From positions 21,435,188-21,499,187 of the forward strand of contig NC_081198.1 in assembly GCF_902713425.1 (NCBI RefSeq): a DNA stretch of 64,000 nt. Reading direction: 5' to 3'. The position numbers and the translations under genes were made by a program. Shown piece after piece: positions 1 through 9,016 of this stretch (position 1 is the first letter of the stretch; every line of letters begins with the position of its first letter). This DNA is from Acipenser ruthenus. Its lineage: Eukaryota; Chordata; Actinopteri; Acipenseriformes; Acipenseridae. The notes under the pieces were generated by a model, which had not been told where the DNA came from, did no database searches, and was given only the letters and a program-made list of their open reading frames with translations.

Positions 1-809
1 GCTGCAGCTATGGAGGGGTCATCGAGTAAGGAGGTGTTTAATTTCCAGACCCCTGACCCCATCTGGGAGGTCTGAGGGACCTGCAATGTTACCTGCAGGA
101 GCCTATGGTCAGAGAAGAAGACGGCCTGGGTGTCTACTGCCGTCTTCGTAAGGGAGCTGGTATGCAGGACGAGATCTATACGGGAGAAGGAGGTCCCAGA
201 TGAGCTCACCCAGGTAAAGGGAGGCACCAGGTCCTTACCTGCATCACACAGGGAGAAATCAGATATTACGGAGGACAAAACTCTACTAGAGCGGTCGTTG
301 CGTGGCCTGCTCCGGTCTACGTCCCTCAGAGCACAATTGAAGTCACCTGACACGATGACGGGTACGTTCCCCAGCAGGAGTGGACGCAGCTGTGGAAAAA
401 ATTGAACTCTTTCGTTTTGGTTAGTGGGTGCGTAGACATTGACCAGTCTGAGGGGAGTGTTGTTGTATGTCACATCCACGCTCAGAATTCTACCAGGTTC
501 TACCTCCCTGCTGCTGCGGGAGGTAATAAATGGGTTTTTAAACAGGATACCTACTCCGTCGGCTCTGGCTATGTTGGAGCCCGACCAGAAGGAGTCCCCC
601 AGGGTCCAACTCTCCTTCAGGTCCCTATAATCAGGGCTCGACGAAATACCACACTCCTGCAGAAAGATGAGATCTGCTTTCAAGTTAGCTAGATAGTTTA
701 GTACATCAAATCTTTTTTGTGTCTCCCTGATGCTCCTGACATTAACAGACACACATATCAGGGCCATCAGGGTAGCTAACAAGAAAAGGAGTCGCTGCGT
801 CCACCCCAT
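1..809 (-). CDS. Family A ORF2, N-terminal part: APE-type endonuclease
   Basis: This holds the first about 269 codons of the family A ORF2; the rest lies beyond base 1. It includes the whole apurinic-endonuclease-like domain that nicks the target for target-primed reverse transcription. Visible motifs match copy 3: an Asn in SVNVRS, QEC, SGDFNC, RID and SDH. The start is the ATG at 807-809. A second in-frame ATG 14 codons later (MAL) is the better match to the family B start. ORF1 ends at 982 in this copy, about 170 nt before this start, because its tail is frameshifted. Confidence 0.88.
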   Translation of the reverse strand, partial: MGWTQRLLFLLATLMALICVSVNVRSIRETQKRFDVLNYLANLKADLIFLQECGISSSPDYRDLKESWTLGDSFWSGSNIARADGVGILFKNPFITSRSSREVEPGRILSVDVTYNNTPLRLVNVYAPTNQNERVQFFPQLRPLLLGNVPVIVSGDFNCALRDVDRSRPRNDRSSRVLSSVISDFSLCDAGKDLVPPFTWVSSSGTSFSRIDLVLHTSSLTKTAVDTQAVFFSDHRLLQVTLQVPQTSQMGSGVWKLNTSLLDDPSIAA

Positions 810-981
810 AGCGACTATGATTGGGAGGTCGGGACACTCTTCCTACTCTTAGCTCTACGCTTGCTTCGAGGGGGCTTGGGCTTATTTGCAACTCCCATCA
901 CCCCTGAGAAGGTACTCACTGCTGCCTCGTCCAAGAAGGCACCGTCTTTATATGCACAGTACGTAGAGTTGTTGGGGCTAT

Positions 982-2760
982 TCAACTCCCCACAAGGTAA
1001 GTCTGGTGGAACTTGCTCAGGGCCCCTCGGAACGTGTGGGTCAGCTTTGTCCTGGGGGGGGTTATGACAGACAGCATTCTTTGGCTGTTACCGTCTGTTG
1101 AATTGGAGCTGTTAGCAGACTTCTGGCTTACCGCGTCCAGGGGTATTCCCATGTCCTCCAGTGCTGTATCTAGGAGGACCTCTAGGGGGCCCCTGGTTTT
1201 GCCCATACAAGGGAGGGGGTCAAGGATGCTTTGAAGGGAGGCCCTTCGCTTGAAGAGGGTCATTGCTACCGAGGTACTGCTGGTCAGGGAAGGTGTTGAC
1301 CCCGACCTCTCCCTCGGTGCATTAGTGAACACCTCTTCTGCGAGGTGTGCTAGGGTTTGTGCCAACGACTGGGAAGGCTGGCTGGGGATGCCCTGGCTGG
1401 CTGCTACCTGCCCACTAGGCGGCAGTGTAGCCGTCCCACTCGCCTCCGTCTCTGCCTGCGAGGGCAAGACTGGGGACTTTGTGTGGACATTAGCTGGTTT
1501 TGGATCTATGGGGGCCACCTGCAACTTGCTGTCTTTGATCCTGATCTTCTTTCTTTTCCCCCCCTCGTCTCTACCCTTTCTTTTCCCCACCCTCTGCTGG
1601 TTCTTCACTCCCTTCCCCTCCTTCTCACTCTCACTTTCACTGTCGCTTTCGCTTTCCTCCCCCACGGACTCAATCCTTATGGCGTCATAACGAGAGCCGA
1701 GGGGGAGTGCTGGCGCTGAGAGGGCCCTACTCAGGGGGGTGCCGCTGCTGGGTCCGGGCTCCCTCCCTGCCTCGTGTTCTGCATCAGAGGAGCTACTGGA
1801 GGAGCTAGTGGAGTAGCTTTTGTACTCTCTCTCTGGGCTGGGGGAAGGGGTCCTCGTAAAATGGGACATGTCTCGGGGGCGGTGGGGTGAGGGGGGTGCT
1901 GGTGATGATGGTGGTGCTGGAGTCTGGGTCTTGGATACTGTTGGTGGTGATGTGGACTGATCTTTGTTAGTTGCTCCCTCTTCCTGCTCAGGCCTAGGCT
2001 TGTTCGTATTTGCCTTGCTGGCTCTGGCCATGTTGGCATAGGAAGAGGGGCAGTCCTTAAACAGGTGCCCCTTCTTTCCACACAAATTGCACTGCCTCTC
2101 TTCTCTGCAGTGGCTGGTCTCGTGGGGGGCGCCGCAGTTCCTGCACTTGACTACAGTACATGCGGCCGCCAGGTGTCCTAATTCCCCACATTTCCTGCAG
2201 AGTTTTGGCATCCCATTATAGAATACCAGCCCTCTGTTGGGCCCTAACACTATGGAGTTTGGAATGTGGCGGACGCCTCCAATGCCCGATGGATCAACAT
2301 TAAGGCGTACCAGCCACTTTCTGGCTCCTGTCCAAACCCCATCTTCATCTGTAATTTTCCTCCCTTCTGATGACACCCTCCCATAGCGGTTAAGCCATGT
2401 TGTAATATCATAGTCGCTAACAGCCTCATTGAAAAATTGGACAGTAACAACTTTCATTTCTCTGTCTGTCAGTGCATCCACACAAAATTCTTTGTATGGA
2501 GCGAGATATTTATTCTCCCCCCAAAAGGACCACATTTCTTGTAACTTTTGGGGGTTCCTAAAACTGACCTCAAACACTTCCTTAAGCCCTGGCAATTTCA
2601 CCAAACAATTCAAGTCAGAAGGGGAAAAACCCATACCCCTCTGAAGAATGGTCCGGCTGAACTCCAGTCTCGTCAGTCCTGGTTCCGTTTCCTCTTGCTG
2701 GGTCCTTGTGAAGCGCACCGCATTGTGCCTCCTAGTCTCCTGGGTTGGCCGGAACGCCAT
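982..2760 (-). CDS. Family A ORF1 protein with three zinc knuckles (592 aa, altered C-terminus)
   Basis: This is a nucleic-acid-binding ORF1 protein, expected to coat the LINE RNA. Residues about 60-180 show alternating strands and helices that would fit an RRM-like fold (inference). Three zinc knuckles follow at about 188-237: CX2CX4HX4C, CX2CX3HX4C and CX2CX4HX4C. The C-terminal half is Ser/Pro-rich with acidic and Lys-rich runs. A run of eight G near 1054-1061 (nine in copy 3) shifts the frame, so the last 30 or so residues differ from the 648-aa form and the frame stops about 170 nt before ORF2. Confidence 0.88.
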   Translation of the reverse strand: MAFRPTQETRRHNAVRFTRTQQEETEPGLTRLEFSRTILQRGMGFSPSDLNCLVKLPGLKEVFEVSFRNPQKLQEMWSFWGENKYLAPYKEFCVDALTDREMKVVTVQFFNEAVSDYDITTWLNRYGRVSSEGRKITDEDGVWTGARKWLVRLNVDPSGIGGVRHIPNSIVLGPNRGLVFYNGMPKLCRKCGELGHLAAACTVVKCRNCGAPHETSHCREERQCNLCGKKGHLFKDCPSSYANMARASKANTNKPRPEQEEGATNKDQSTSPPTVSKTQTPAPPSSPAPPSPHRPRDMSHFTRTPSPSPEREYKSYSTSSSSSSSDAEHEAGREPGPSSGTPLSRALSAPALPLGSRYDAIRIESVGEESESDSESESEKEGKGVKNQQRVGKRKGRDEGGKRKKIRIKDSKLQVAPIDPKPANVHTKSPVLPSQAETEASGTATLPPSGQVAASQGIPSQPSQSLAQTLAHLAEEVFTNAPRERSGSTPSLTSSTSVAMTLFKRRASLQSILDPLPCMGKTRGPLEVLLDTALEDMGIPLDAVSQKSANSSNSTDGNSQRMLSVITPPRTKLTHTFRGALSKFHQTYLVGS

Positions 2761-3488
2761 CCTTCAGCTGGCTCCTCCGATTGGGGTGGGAGAAGCCTCT
2801 GGACGTCCGGGTTGTCTCTCTCTACGGAAAAGAAACAACGTAAGCAGCAAATCTGGGCAGTTGAAGGAACTATTACTTTAGTCCCTGAGGAGATGGTCGC
2901 CTCGCAAGAGGGACCCCCTCCCCAGGTGAACGGTGTCCTTCCCTGGCGGAGTAGGGGGCGCTGCTTGGCACCGAGACCACGTAGGAAGAATCGTGGCTGT
3001 GACGCCTCCTCGGGGTCCGGGGCCGCCCTCTGCTCCTCCCAGATGGCACCCTCTGCTGGGCGCCTGCTGCTCTCTCGGTCTGGATCTCGATTACAATCAA
3101 GGGCTGGGGATGAGGTCGTCTAGGTCATTAAAGGGTTCTCAAAGGTCGTCTGGATGGTAGGTCCTCCTTCTCTCTAACTCCAGGAACGTCTGGAAAAGCC
3201 TGAAAAAGAAAAAAACTGGAACCGCCTGAAAAAGAAAAAACTGCTCTCAACAGTCAACAAAATCTTGAAAGACCCTCGGCCTGGATTGGGCAAGCCAAAA
3301 CCAGACTGAGCATTAGTCTTCCAAAAAGTTGCCTAGCTGAAGAAAGCCAGTCAAAAATTAAAAAAAAATTCTGTTCCTCCTCACCCGAACAAACCTCTCA
3401 CAGACCCTCGGAGGGAGCGGGCAATGCCACTACCCTCTAAGCCTTAGTCTTAGAAAGATCTATTCGAACTGAAGAGAAGCCAGAGTAT

Positions 3489-3553
3489 ATCAGATATTAA
3501 ACTGATAAGAACAGATACTACACTTGATCTTAGCCAAAAGGCCGAGAAGCGAT
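3489..3553 (-). pseudogene. U2 snRNA gene fragment, nt 1-65 (split by family A copy 1)
   Basis: The 5' 65 nt of U2 are intact, and the promoter lies at 3554 onward, directly upstream of the LINE. The fragment ends with U2 nt 54-65, the sequence duplicated at family A insertions. Confidence 0.95.
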
Positions 3554-4154
3554 GGCGACTTGGCCCTTGCCCGGGGCCCCCCAGCCCGGACGGCACAGGT
3601 TGATTCAAAGGTGGGTGCAAAATTTCAAGCACAAGCAGACCCCCAAAAAACGGGCTGCTGCTTCCAGAGGGGAAATGTGCAATTTAAGCAGGAGAAAACA
3701 AAACAAAGCAAAAACACACACATAACACCAAAAACAAAACATAAACTGGCGGAGTGCGTCTTACAAATAGTCATGCCAAGCTGCTATGCTGTGCAAGGTG
3801 CCTTGGGTAACTACAACTGTGCCTCGCTGGCTGGCTGGCTTGCTAAGAAGGTCCTGGCATAGGGACATGTTCCACCACACTTGTCTGGTTAGCTGCATGC
3901 TCCCAGGAAACAACCTGCTGCTGTCTACATCATCACCACATGTGAATAAAAGAAAGAAAGACAGCAAGAAAGAAAGAGAGAAAGAAAGAGAGAAAGAGAG
4001 AAAGAAAGAGAGAAAGAAAGAAAGAGAGAAAGAAAAAAAAAAGAAGTAAAACGGCGGGAAAACTTGCATCAACACTGGCACTCTCCCTCCAGCAGGGGTA
4101 GACAAAATGCTCACAGGAGAGATCCAGATCTGACTTTGACCAACGTTAGAGAAA

Positions 4155-4290
4155 GGTGTGCACCGTTCCCGGAGGTACTGCAATACCGGGCCGATGCGTG
4201 GAGTGGACGGAGCAAGCCCCTGTTCCATCTCCCGATTCCAAAAATCAATTTAATATATGGTCCCCTGATAGGGGACGTATCAGATATTAA
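4155..4290 (-). pseudogene. U2 snRNA gene fragment, nt 54-189 (split by family A copy 2)
   Basis: The 3' 136 nt of U2 match the array consensus. The gene is cut exactly after nt 53 by the 3' end of LINE copy 2. The 3' box lies just beyond 4155. Confidence 0.95.
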
Positions 4291-4830
4291 TACTCTTTTA
4301 TTGAGATTTTACATTTTTTACATTTACACCCATTCGTTTTTTTCATTCATTTTACATTTCTTTTAAAGAAGACATTCATGCATACAGACATACATTTTGT
4401 TTTAAAAGCATTTAAAATACATTTAAAAACACCAAGACAATTGTGCTTTGTACATGGTTAAAACAGACACAGATTAAAATCAACATGAAAAAAACCTGTG
4501 CTGTTTTAAAAGTGACTGGAAAAAAAGAACCATCTATAAAAAACCAGTGCTTGTGAGGGCCGGGGAGTGCTCTCTAAAAGGTTCAAAAGTGAACATAAAA
4601 CTAGATCTAAAACAGGGACAGGGGAAAAGGGACAGTGTATAAAACAGTGAGTTAAAATTCTAAAATTTTAAAACACTTAAAATGTAACTTTTAATAGTTT
4701 ACATTAAAAATCTTAAAGATACATAAAACAAAACAAAACAAAATCAAATAAAACATTCAACGTAAATCAAATAAAAGTCCATAAAACTGAAACAAAAGAC
4801 TACATAAAACCAGGGCACCGTTGAAAAACG

Positions 4831-4867
4831 GTCATGCCAGCTAAAAAGGGCGGAATGCTGGCATGAC
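4831..4867 (-). other. Family A 3' UTR stem-loop
   Basis: An 11-bp perfect inverted repeat (arms 4831-4841 and 4857-4867, GTCATGCCAGC and its complement) has a 15-nt loop. A smaller ACCGTT/AACGGT hairpin (4817-4832) abuts it. Both arms of the large stem are kept in copies 3, 4 and 5. A structure recognised by the LINE reverse transcriptase is possible but not shown. Confidence 0.6.
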
Positions 4868-4937
4868 AAAATAAATAAAAGGCTTAGCGGTGCCCCGTAG
4901 TCCCGCTCCTAGGAGCTAGCGGTTCCAGTTTTTTCCT

Positions 4938-7455
4938 TTATTCCATCTTCACGTCCTGAAGTCCGGCGATCCTCCACTCCGCGCAGGCCTTGTCCTTCCC
5001 GAGGGTCCGGATGTCCAGAATTACAAAGTCCTTGATAAGAGTTTGTGCCCTTCTGGTCGTGGTGATAGTGTCTAGCTCCTGCTTGTGATAGACACAGACG
5101 TTACGGCCTTCCCACAGGATCTGCTTGACAACATTGATGACACGCCAAACGCACTTAGCTGTGCTGGTAGTGATTCCTCCCGCAGGCCCATAGAGCACAG
5201 TCTCAGCGGTCATCTTGGCCGTGTCAGCAAACCTGTTTAGGAAGACAGAGACAGAGAGCCAGACACTGCCAGCCACATCACACTCCCAGAAGATATGGGC
5301 TGGTGTTTCTCTCTTGCGGCACTTTGCATAGGGGCATGTTTCTACTTGGGCTAGTCCCCTCCTGAACATGAACGCTCGAGTGGGGAGTGCACTGTGGACG
5401 GTGTTCCATGCTATATCCTTCTGGACATTACTGAGGCAGCTGTGAGACACATTCTCCCAGATTTTTTGGCTTTGGGTGAGGGAGAAAGTAGCTACTTTTT
5501 CAATTTCCTGGGAACCGGCAAGATATTTAGTTACAGCCTTGTATTCCCAGGAGGCCAATTTTGCTTTATCTAAGCCCAATTTATATATAGTGTCCCTTAA
5601 GGTTCTATAATACAATGGGGGGTCCCAGGAGTACGGCACGGTGTTATCAATAGTGCAGAGGCCCAAGGCCCTGAGACAGGTGGCAAAATAGAAACGATTC
5701 ATGTAACATACCTTCCTGTCCAGGGCCTGGATGTTCTTGATAGTTTGCGTGAGCCCCTGCACTCGGGTGAGCTGCACAACGTCCGGGACCCCCTTACCTC
5801 CCTTCTTGTCGGCTTTACTCAGGGTGGCTCGTTTTACCCTCTCCATCTTGCTGCCCCAGATAAAGCGGTGGATAATGCGGTCCACCACTTTTTTGGTGGT
5901 CCTGTCTGGGGGAAAGATTTTTCCTACATAAGAGAGGATGGGGAACAGTATAGACTTGGTTATTAATACTCTACCCGTCATTGTTAAGGATCTTGTGCTC
6001 CATCCGCCAATCTTTTTACGGACCTGGTTAATGGCCGCCGTCCAGCTCTGGGCCCCCGAGCTATTGTTCTCGAAAATGAGGCCCAGAATCTTGATTTTGT
6101 CCTTTTTGACAGGGTACATGTCCGACAGTTCCCTATCTACCTGCCAATTTTTAGACACGTAGACTTCGCTCTTGGACTTATTAATCACTGCCCCGGTCGC
6201 CGTGCAGTACTTCCCAAGGATATTACTAATCCGAGGTACCGACGATGTGTTGGTGCAAATGAGTGACACATCGTCCATATATGCTGTTGTTTTGACCTGG
6301 ACCCCGTTGGATCCAGGCAGCTGGAAACCAGTTATATTGGTATCCCTACGAATTGCCTGCAGGAGGGGTTCAATGCACACGACATATAGCAGTGGGGATA
6401 GTGGGCAACCCTGTCTGACCCCTGACTGGATAGATATTTTACCAGTCAGGTGCCTGTTCACCAAGACTCGGGTACTAATGTTTGTATAGATGGTTTTAAC
6501 CCACCCCCTAAGTCCAGGAGCGAATTTCATCTGGTCCATCACTTTGTACATATATTCATGGCTTACCCTATCGAACGCCTTCTCCTGGTCAAGGTTGAAC
6601 AGGCAGAGGGGATGGTTCCGTTCTCTAGAATAAGCCAGAATGTCCCTTGTTAACATTAAAATATCCGTGATGGACCTCCCTGGGACGCCACAAGCCTGGT
6701 CGGGGCCAATGACCAAAGGGAGGTGTACTTGTAGCCGGAGCATCAGAGCTTTGGCTAGTATCTTGTAATCCACGCAAAGGAGGCTGATTGGGCGCCAATT
6801 CCGTAGATCTTTAACTTCCCCTTTCTTATGAAGGAGAGTAATTACACTCTCCCGCATAGAAGGGCCCAACCGCTTCTCCCTGTAGACCGCTCTGTAGACC
6901 TCCGCTAAATGGACTTTTAGCGTGTCCCAAAAAAGATGGTAATACTCACCCGGGATGCCATCTGGACCTGGCGTCTTACCGGTGTTCATGGTCTTAACCG
7001 CCTGGGTGAGCTCCTCCAGCGTGAGTTCTGGGTCCTTCTCCTCCTCCTCCTCGTCCCGCACTGAGTCAGGCTCCAACTGGCTCAGGAACCACTCTATCAG
7101 GGTGTCATCTGTAGCTTTGATGTTATACAGGTCCCTATAGAAGTTCTCTACCACTTTTTTCACTCCCTCACTATCCTCTACTATCCTCCCCCTGCTGTCG
7201 AGCATGGAGGACATCAAGTGCCGCTTCTCCCTCGTTTTCTGGAAGAAGAAGCGAGTACACTTTTCGTCTTCCTCCATTTTTTGCACTTTTGCATTGTGCA
7301 TGACCTTTCGTTGTTCCTCCCTACAAAGCACTGAAAGATCTAGCTTGGTCTGGGCTATCTCGTCGCTTACAGGGAACCCCCGAAGCTGAAGCAGGCTCAG
7401 ACGATGGAGGGCAGCATTCAGGTATTTATATTTGGCCCTCCTTTCTTTTGCTTTC
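4938..7455 (-). pseudogene. Family A ORF2, 5'-truncated: reverse transcriptase and C-terminal domain
   Basis: About 839 codons remain, from the linker after the endonuclease to the normal C-terminus. The reverse transcriptase blocks are all visible: NWRPISL, the Asp-containing NLDQEKAFD, GVRQGCPLSP and the catalytic YMDD. The CX4CX7HX4C motif near the C-terminus is also present. The endonuclease domain is missing. The frame stays open upstream through the U2 fragment and promoter to 7703, so on the U2 strand it forms an uninterrupted frame behind a U2 promoter. The first internal ATG is at the residue equivalent to 361. Confidence 0.88.
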
Positions 7456-7464
7456 TTTTGCTGC

Positions 7465-7482
7465 AAAAGGCTGAGAAGCGAT
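7465..7482 (-). pseudogene. U2 snRNA gene fragment, nt 1-18
   Basis: Only the first 18 nt of U2 remain, with one substitution, next to the truncated 5' end of LINE copy 2. The normal promoter follows at 7483. Confidence 0.85.
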
Positions 7483-8049
7483 GGCGACTTGGCCCTTGCC
7501 CGGTGCCCCCCAGCCCGGACGGCACAGGGGGATTCAAAGGTGGGTGCAAAATTCCAAGCACAAACAGACCCCCAAAAAACGGGCTGCTGCTTCCAGAGGG
7601 GAAATGTGCAATTTAAGCAGGAGAAAACAAAACAAAGCAAAAACACACACATAACACCAAAAACAAAACATAAACTGGCGGAGTGCGTCTTACAAATAGT
7701 CATGCCAAGCTGCTATGCTGTGCAAGGTGCCTTGGGTAACTACAACTGTGCCTCGCTGGCTGGCTTGCTAAGAAGGTCCTGGCATAGGGACATGTTCCAC
7801 CACACTTGTCTGGTTAGCTGCATGCTCCCAGGAAACAACCTGCTGCTGTCTACATCATCACCACATGTGAATAAAAGAAAGAAAGACAGCAAGAAAGAGA
7901 GAAAGAAAGAGAGAAAGAGAGAAAGAAAGAGAGAAAGAAAGAAAGAGAGAAAGAAAAAAAAAAGAAGTAAAACGGCGGGAAAACTTGCATCAACACTGGC
8001 ACTCTCCCTCCAGCAGGGGTAGACAAAATGCTCACAGGAGAGATCCAGA

Positions 8050-8065
8050 TCTGACTTTGACCAAC
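8050..8065 (-). terminator. U2 3' box (representative)
   Basis: On the U2 strand this reads GTTGGTCAAAGTCAGA, 10 nt after the mature 3' end. It fits the metazoan snRNA 3' box GTTTN0-3AAARNNAGA, with a G for the third T, which directs Integrator-dependent 3' end formation. The same element follows every U2 3' end in the window. Confidence 0.8.
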
Positions 8066-8075
8066 GTTAGAGAAA

Positions 8076-8264
8076 GGTGTGCACCGTTCCCGGAGGTACT
8101 GCAATACCGGGCCGATGCGTGGAGTGGACGGAGCAAGCCCCTGTTCCATCTCCCGATTCCAAAAATCAATTTAATATATGGTCCCCTGATAGGGGACGTA
8201 TCAGATATTAAACTGATAAGAACAGATACTACACTTGATCTTAGCCAAAAGGCCGAGAAGCGAT
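8076..8264 (-). ncRNA. RNU2: U2 snRNA gene (reference copy)
   Basis: U2 snRNA pairs with the intron branch point in the spliceosome. This 189-nt copy starts ATCGCTTCTCGGCC at 8264. It carries the branch-point recognition GTAGTA (nt 33-38), the Sm site ATTTTTG, and the stem IV loop TATTGCAGTACC that binds U2A'/U2B''. Compared with human U2 as I recall it, stem IIb is GTCCCC/GGGGAC in place of GTCCTC/GAGGAC. Stem IV is CCCGG/CCGGG in place of CCTGG/CCAGG. Both are compensated changes that point to selection on function. The mature 3' end at 8076 is set by analogy with human U2 and may be off by a nucleotide or two. Confidence 0.97.
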
Positions 8265-8312
8265 GGCGACTTGGCCCTTGCCCGGGGCCCCCCAGCCCGG
8301 ACGGCACAGGGG

Positions 8313-8330
8313 GATTCAAAGGTGGGTGCA
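8313..8330 (-). promoter_or_regulatory. Proximal sequence element (PSE) of U2 (representative)
   Basis: At about -49 to -66 the U2 strand reads TGCACCCACCTTTGAATC, at the position and with the CACC...GAAT character of vertebrate snRNA PSEs bound by SNAPc. No TATA box follows, as expected for RNA polymerase II snRNA genes. The same site precedes each U2 start in the window. Confidence 0.65.
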
Positions 8331-8474
8331 AAATTCCAAGCACAAGCAGACCCCCAAAAAACGGGCTGCTGCTTCCAGAGGGGAAATGTGCAATTTAAGC
8401 AGGAGAAAACAAAACAAAGCAAAAACACACACATAACACCAAAAACAAAACATAAACTGGCGGAGTGCGTCTTA

Positions 8475-8535
8475 CAAATAGTCATGCCAAGCTGCTATGC
8501 TGTGCAAGGTGCCTTGGGTAACTACAACTGTGCCT
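8475..8535 (-). promoter_or_regulatory. Candidate distal sequence element (DSE)
   Basis: The region at about -210 to -270 is where the snRNA enhancer should lie. It holds ATTTGTAA (6 of 8 matches to the octamer ATTTGCAT) and, farther out, TTGTAGT, a half of the ZNF143/STAF site. Neither match is strong. A 36-bp deletion removes the second in three units. Confidence 0.3.
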
Positions 8536-8864
8536 CGCTGGCTGGCTGGCTTGCTAAGAAGGTCCTGGCATAGGGACATGTTCCACCACACTTGTCTGGT
8601 TAGCTGCATGCTCCCAGGAAACAACCTGCTGCTGTCTACATCATCACCACATGTGAATAAAAGAAAGAAAGACAGCAAGAAAGAAAGAGAGAAAGAAAGA
8701 GAGAAAGAGAGAAAGAAAGAGAGAAAGAAAGAAAGAGAGAAAGAAAAAAAAAGAAGTAAAACGGCGGGAAAACTTGCATCAACACTGGCACTCTCCCTCC
8801 AGCAGGGGTAGACAAAATGCTCACAGGAGAGATCCAGATCTGACTTTGACCAACGTTAGAGAAA

Positions 8865-9016
8865 GGTGTGCACCATTCCCGGAGGTACTGCAATACCGGG
8901 CCGATGCGTGGAGTGGACGGAGCAAGCCCCTGTTCCATCTCCCGATTCCAAAAATCAATTTAATATATGGTCCCCTGATAGGGGACGTATCAGATATTAA
9001 ACTGATAAGAACAGAT
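8865..9016 (-). pseudogene. U2 snRNA gene fragment, nt 38-189 (split by family B)
   Basis: The 3' 152 nt of U2 are present with one substitution at nt 179. The cut at nt 38 falls on the last base of the branch-point recognition sequence, and the poly(A) tail of LINE B begins there. Confidence 0.95.

Larger units (their letters stand above)
1..3488 (-). mobile_element. Family A Tx1-type LINE, copy 1 (5' part; runs off the window)
   Basis: This is the 5' portion of a U2-inserted LINE. Reading on the minus strand it has a 5' untranslated region (3488 to 2761), ORF1, and the first part of ORF2, which leaves the window at base 1. Its 5' end joins U2 at nt 65. That gives one side of a target duplication (U2 nt 54-65) whose other side is seen at the 3' ends of copies 2, 3 and 4. 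It is nearly identical to copies at 38216-44988 and 57201-63963. Confidence 0.93.
3489..4290 (-). repeat. U2 array block 1
   Basis: One U2 promoter and spacer sit between LINE copies 1 and 2. It holds a U2 5' fragment, the promoter region (3554-3800), the spacer, a purine-rich GAAA/GAGA microsatellite (about 3951-4044; CT-rich on the U2 strand), the U2 3' box and a U2 3' fragment. No uninterrupted U2 gene is present. Confidence 0.92.
4291..7455 (-). mobile_element. Family A LINE copy 2, 5'-truncated (about 3.2 kb)
   Basis: Only the 3' part of the element is present: ORF2 from about residue 309, and the 3' untranslated region (4291-4937). The 3' end is the standard junction at U2 nt 53/54. 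The 5' end is joined through about 9 unexplained bases to U2 nt 18. U2 nt 19-53 are therefore missing, and there is a target deletion instead of a duplication. Such 5' truncation is typical of LINEs. Confidence 0.93.
7465..9016 (-). repeat. U2 array block 2
   Basis: Two U2 promoter/spacer units surround one complete gene (8076-8264). Microsatellites lie at about 7874-7966 and 8661-8755. The block ends in a U2 gene cut by the family B LINE. Confidence 0.93.

Noticed and set aside
3951-4044. The repeated spacers as a CRISPR array or satellite
   Set aside because: The repeat unit is about 790 bp, contains a recognisable U2 gene, and the GA-rich tract is a simple microsatellite.
7432-8022. Long open frames recurring on both strands through every U2 unit (for example plus-strand frames of 100-230 codons)
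   Set aside because: They repeat with each unit, run antisense through U2 and its promoter, and contain microsatellite-coded KKER or LSFF runs. They are by-products of a repeated snRNA unit without stops, not genes.
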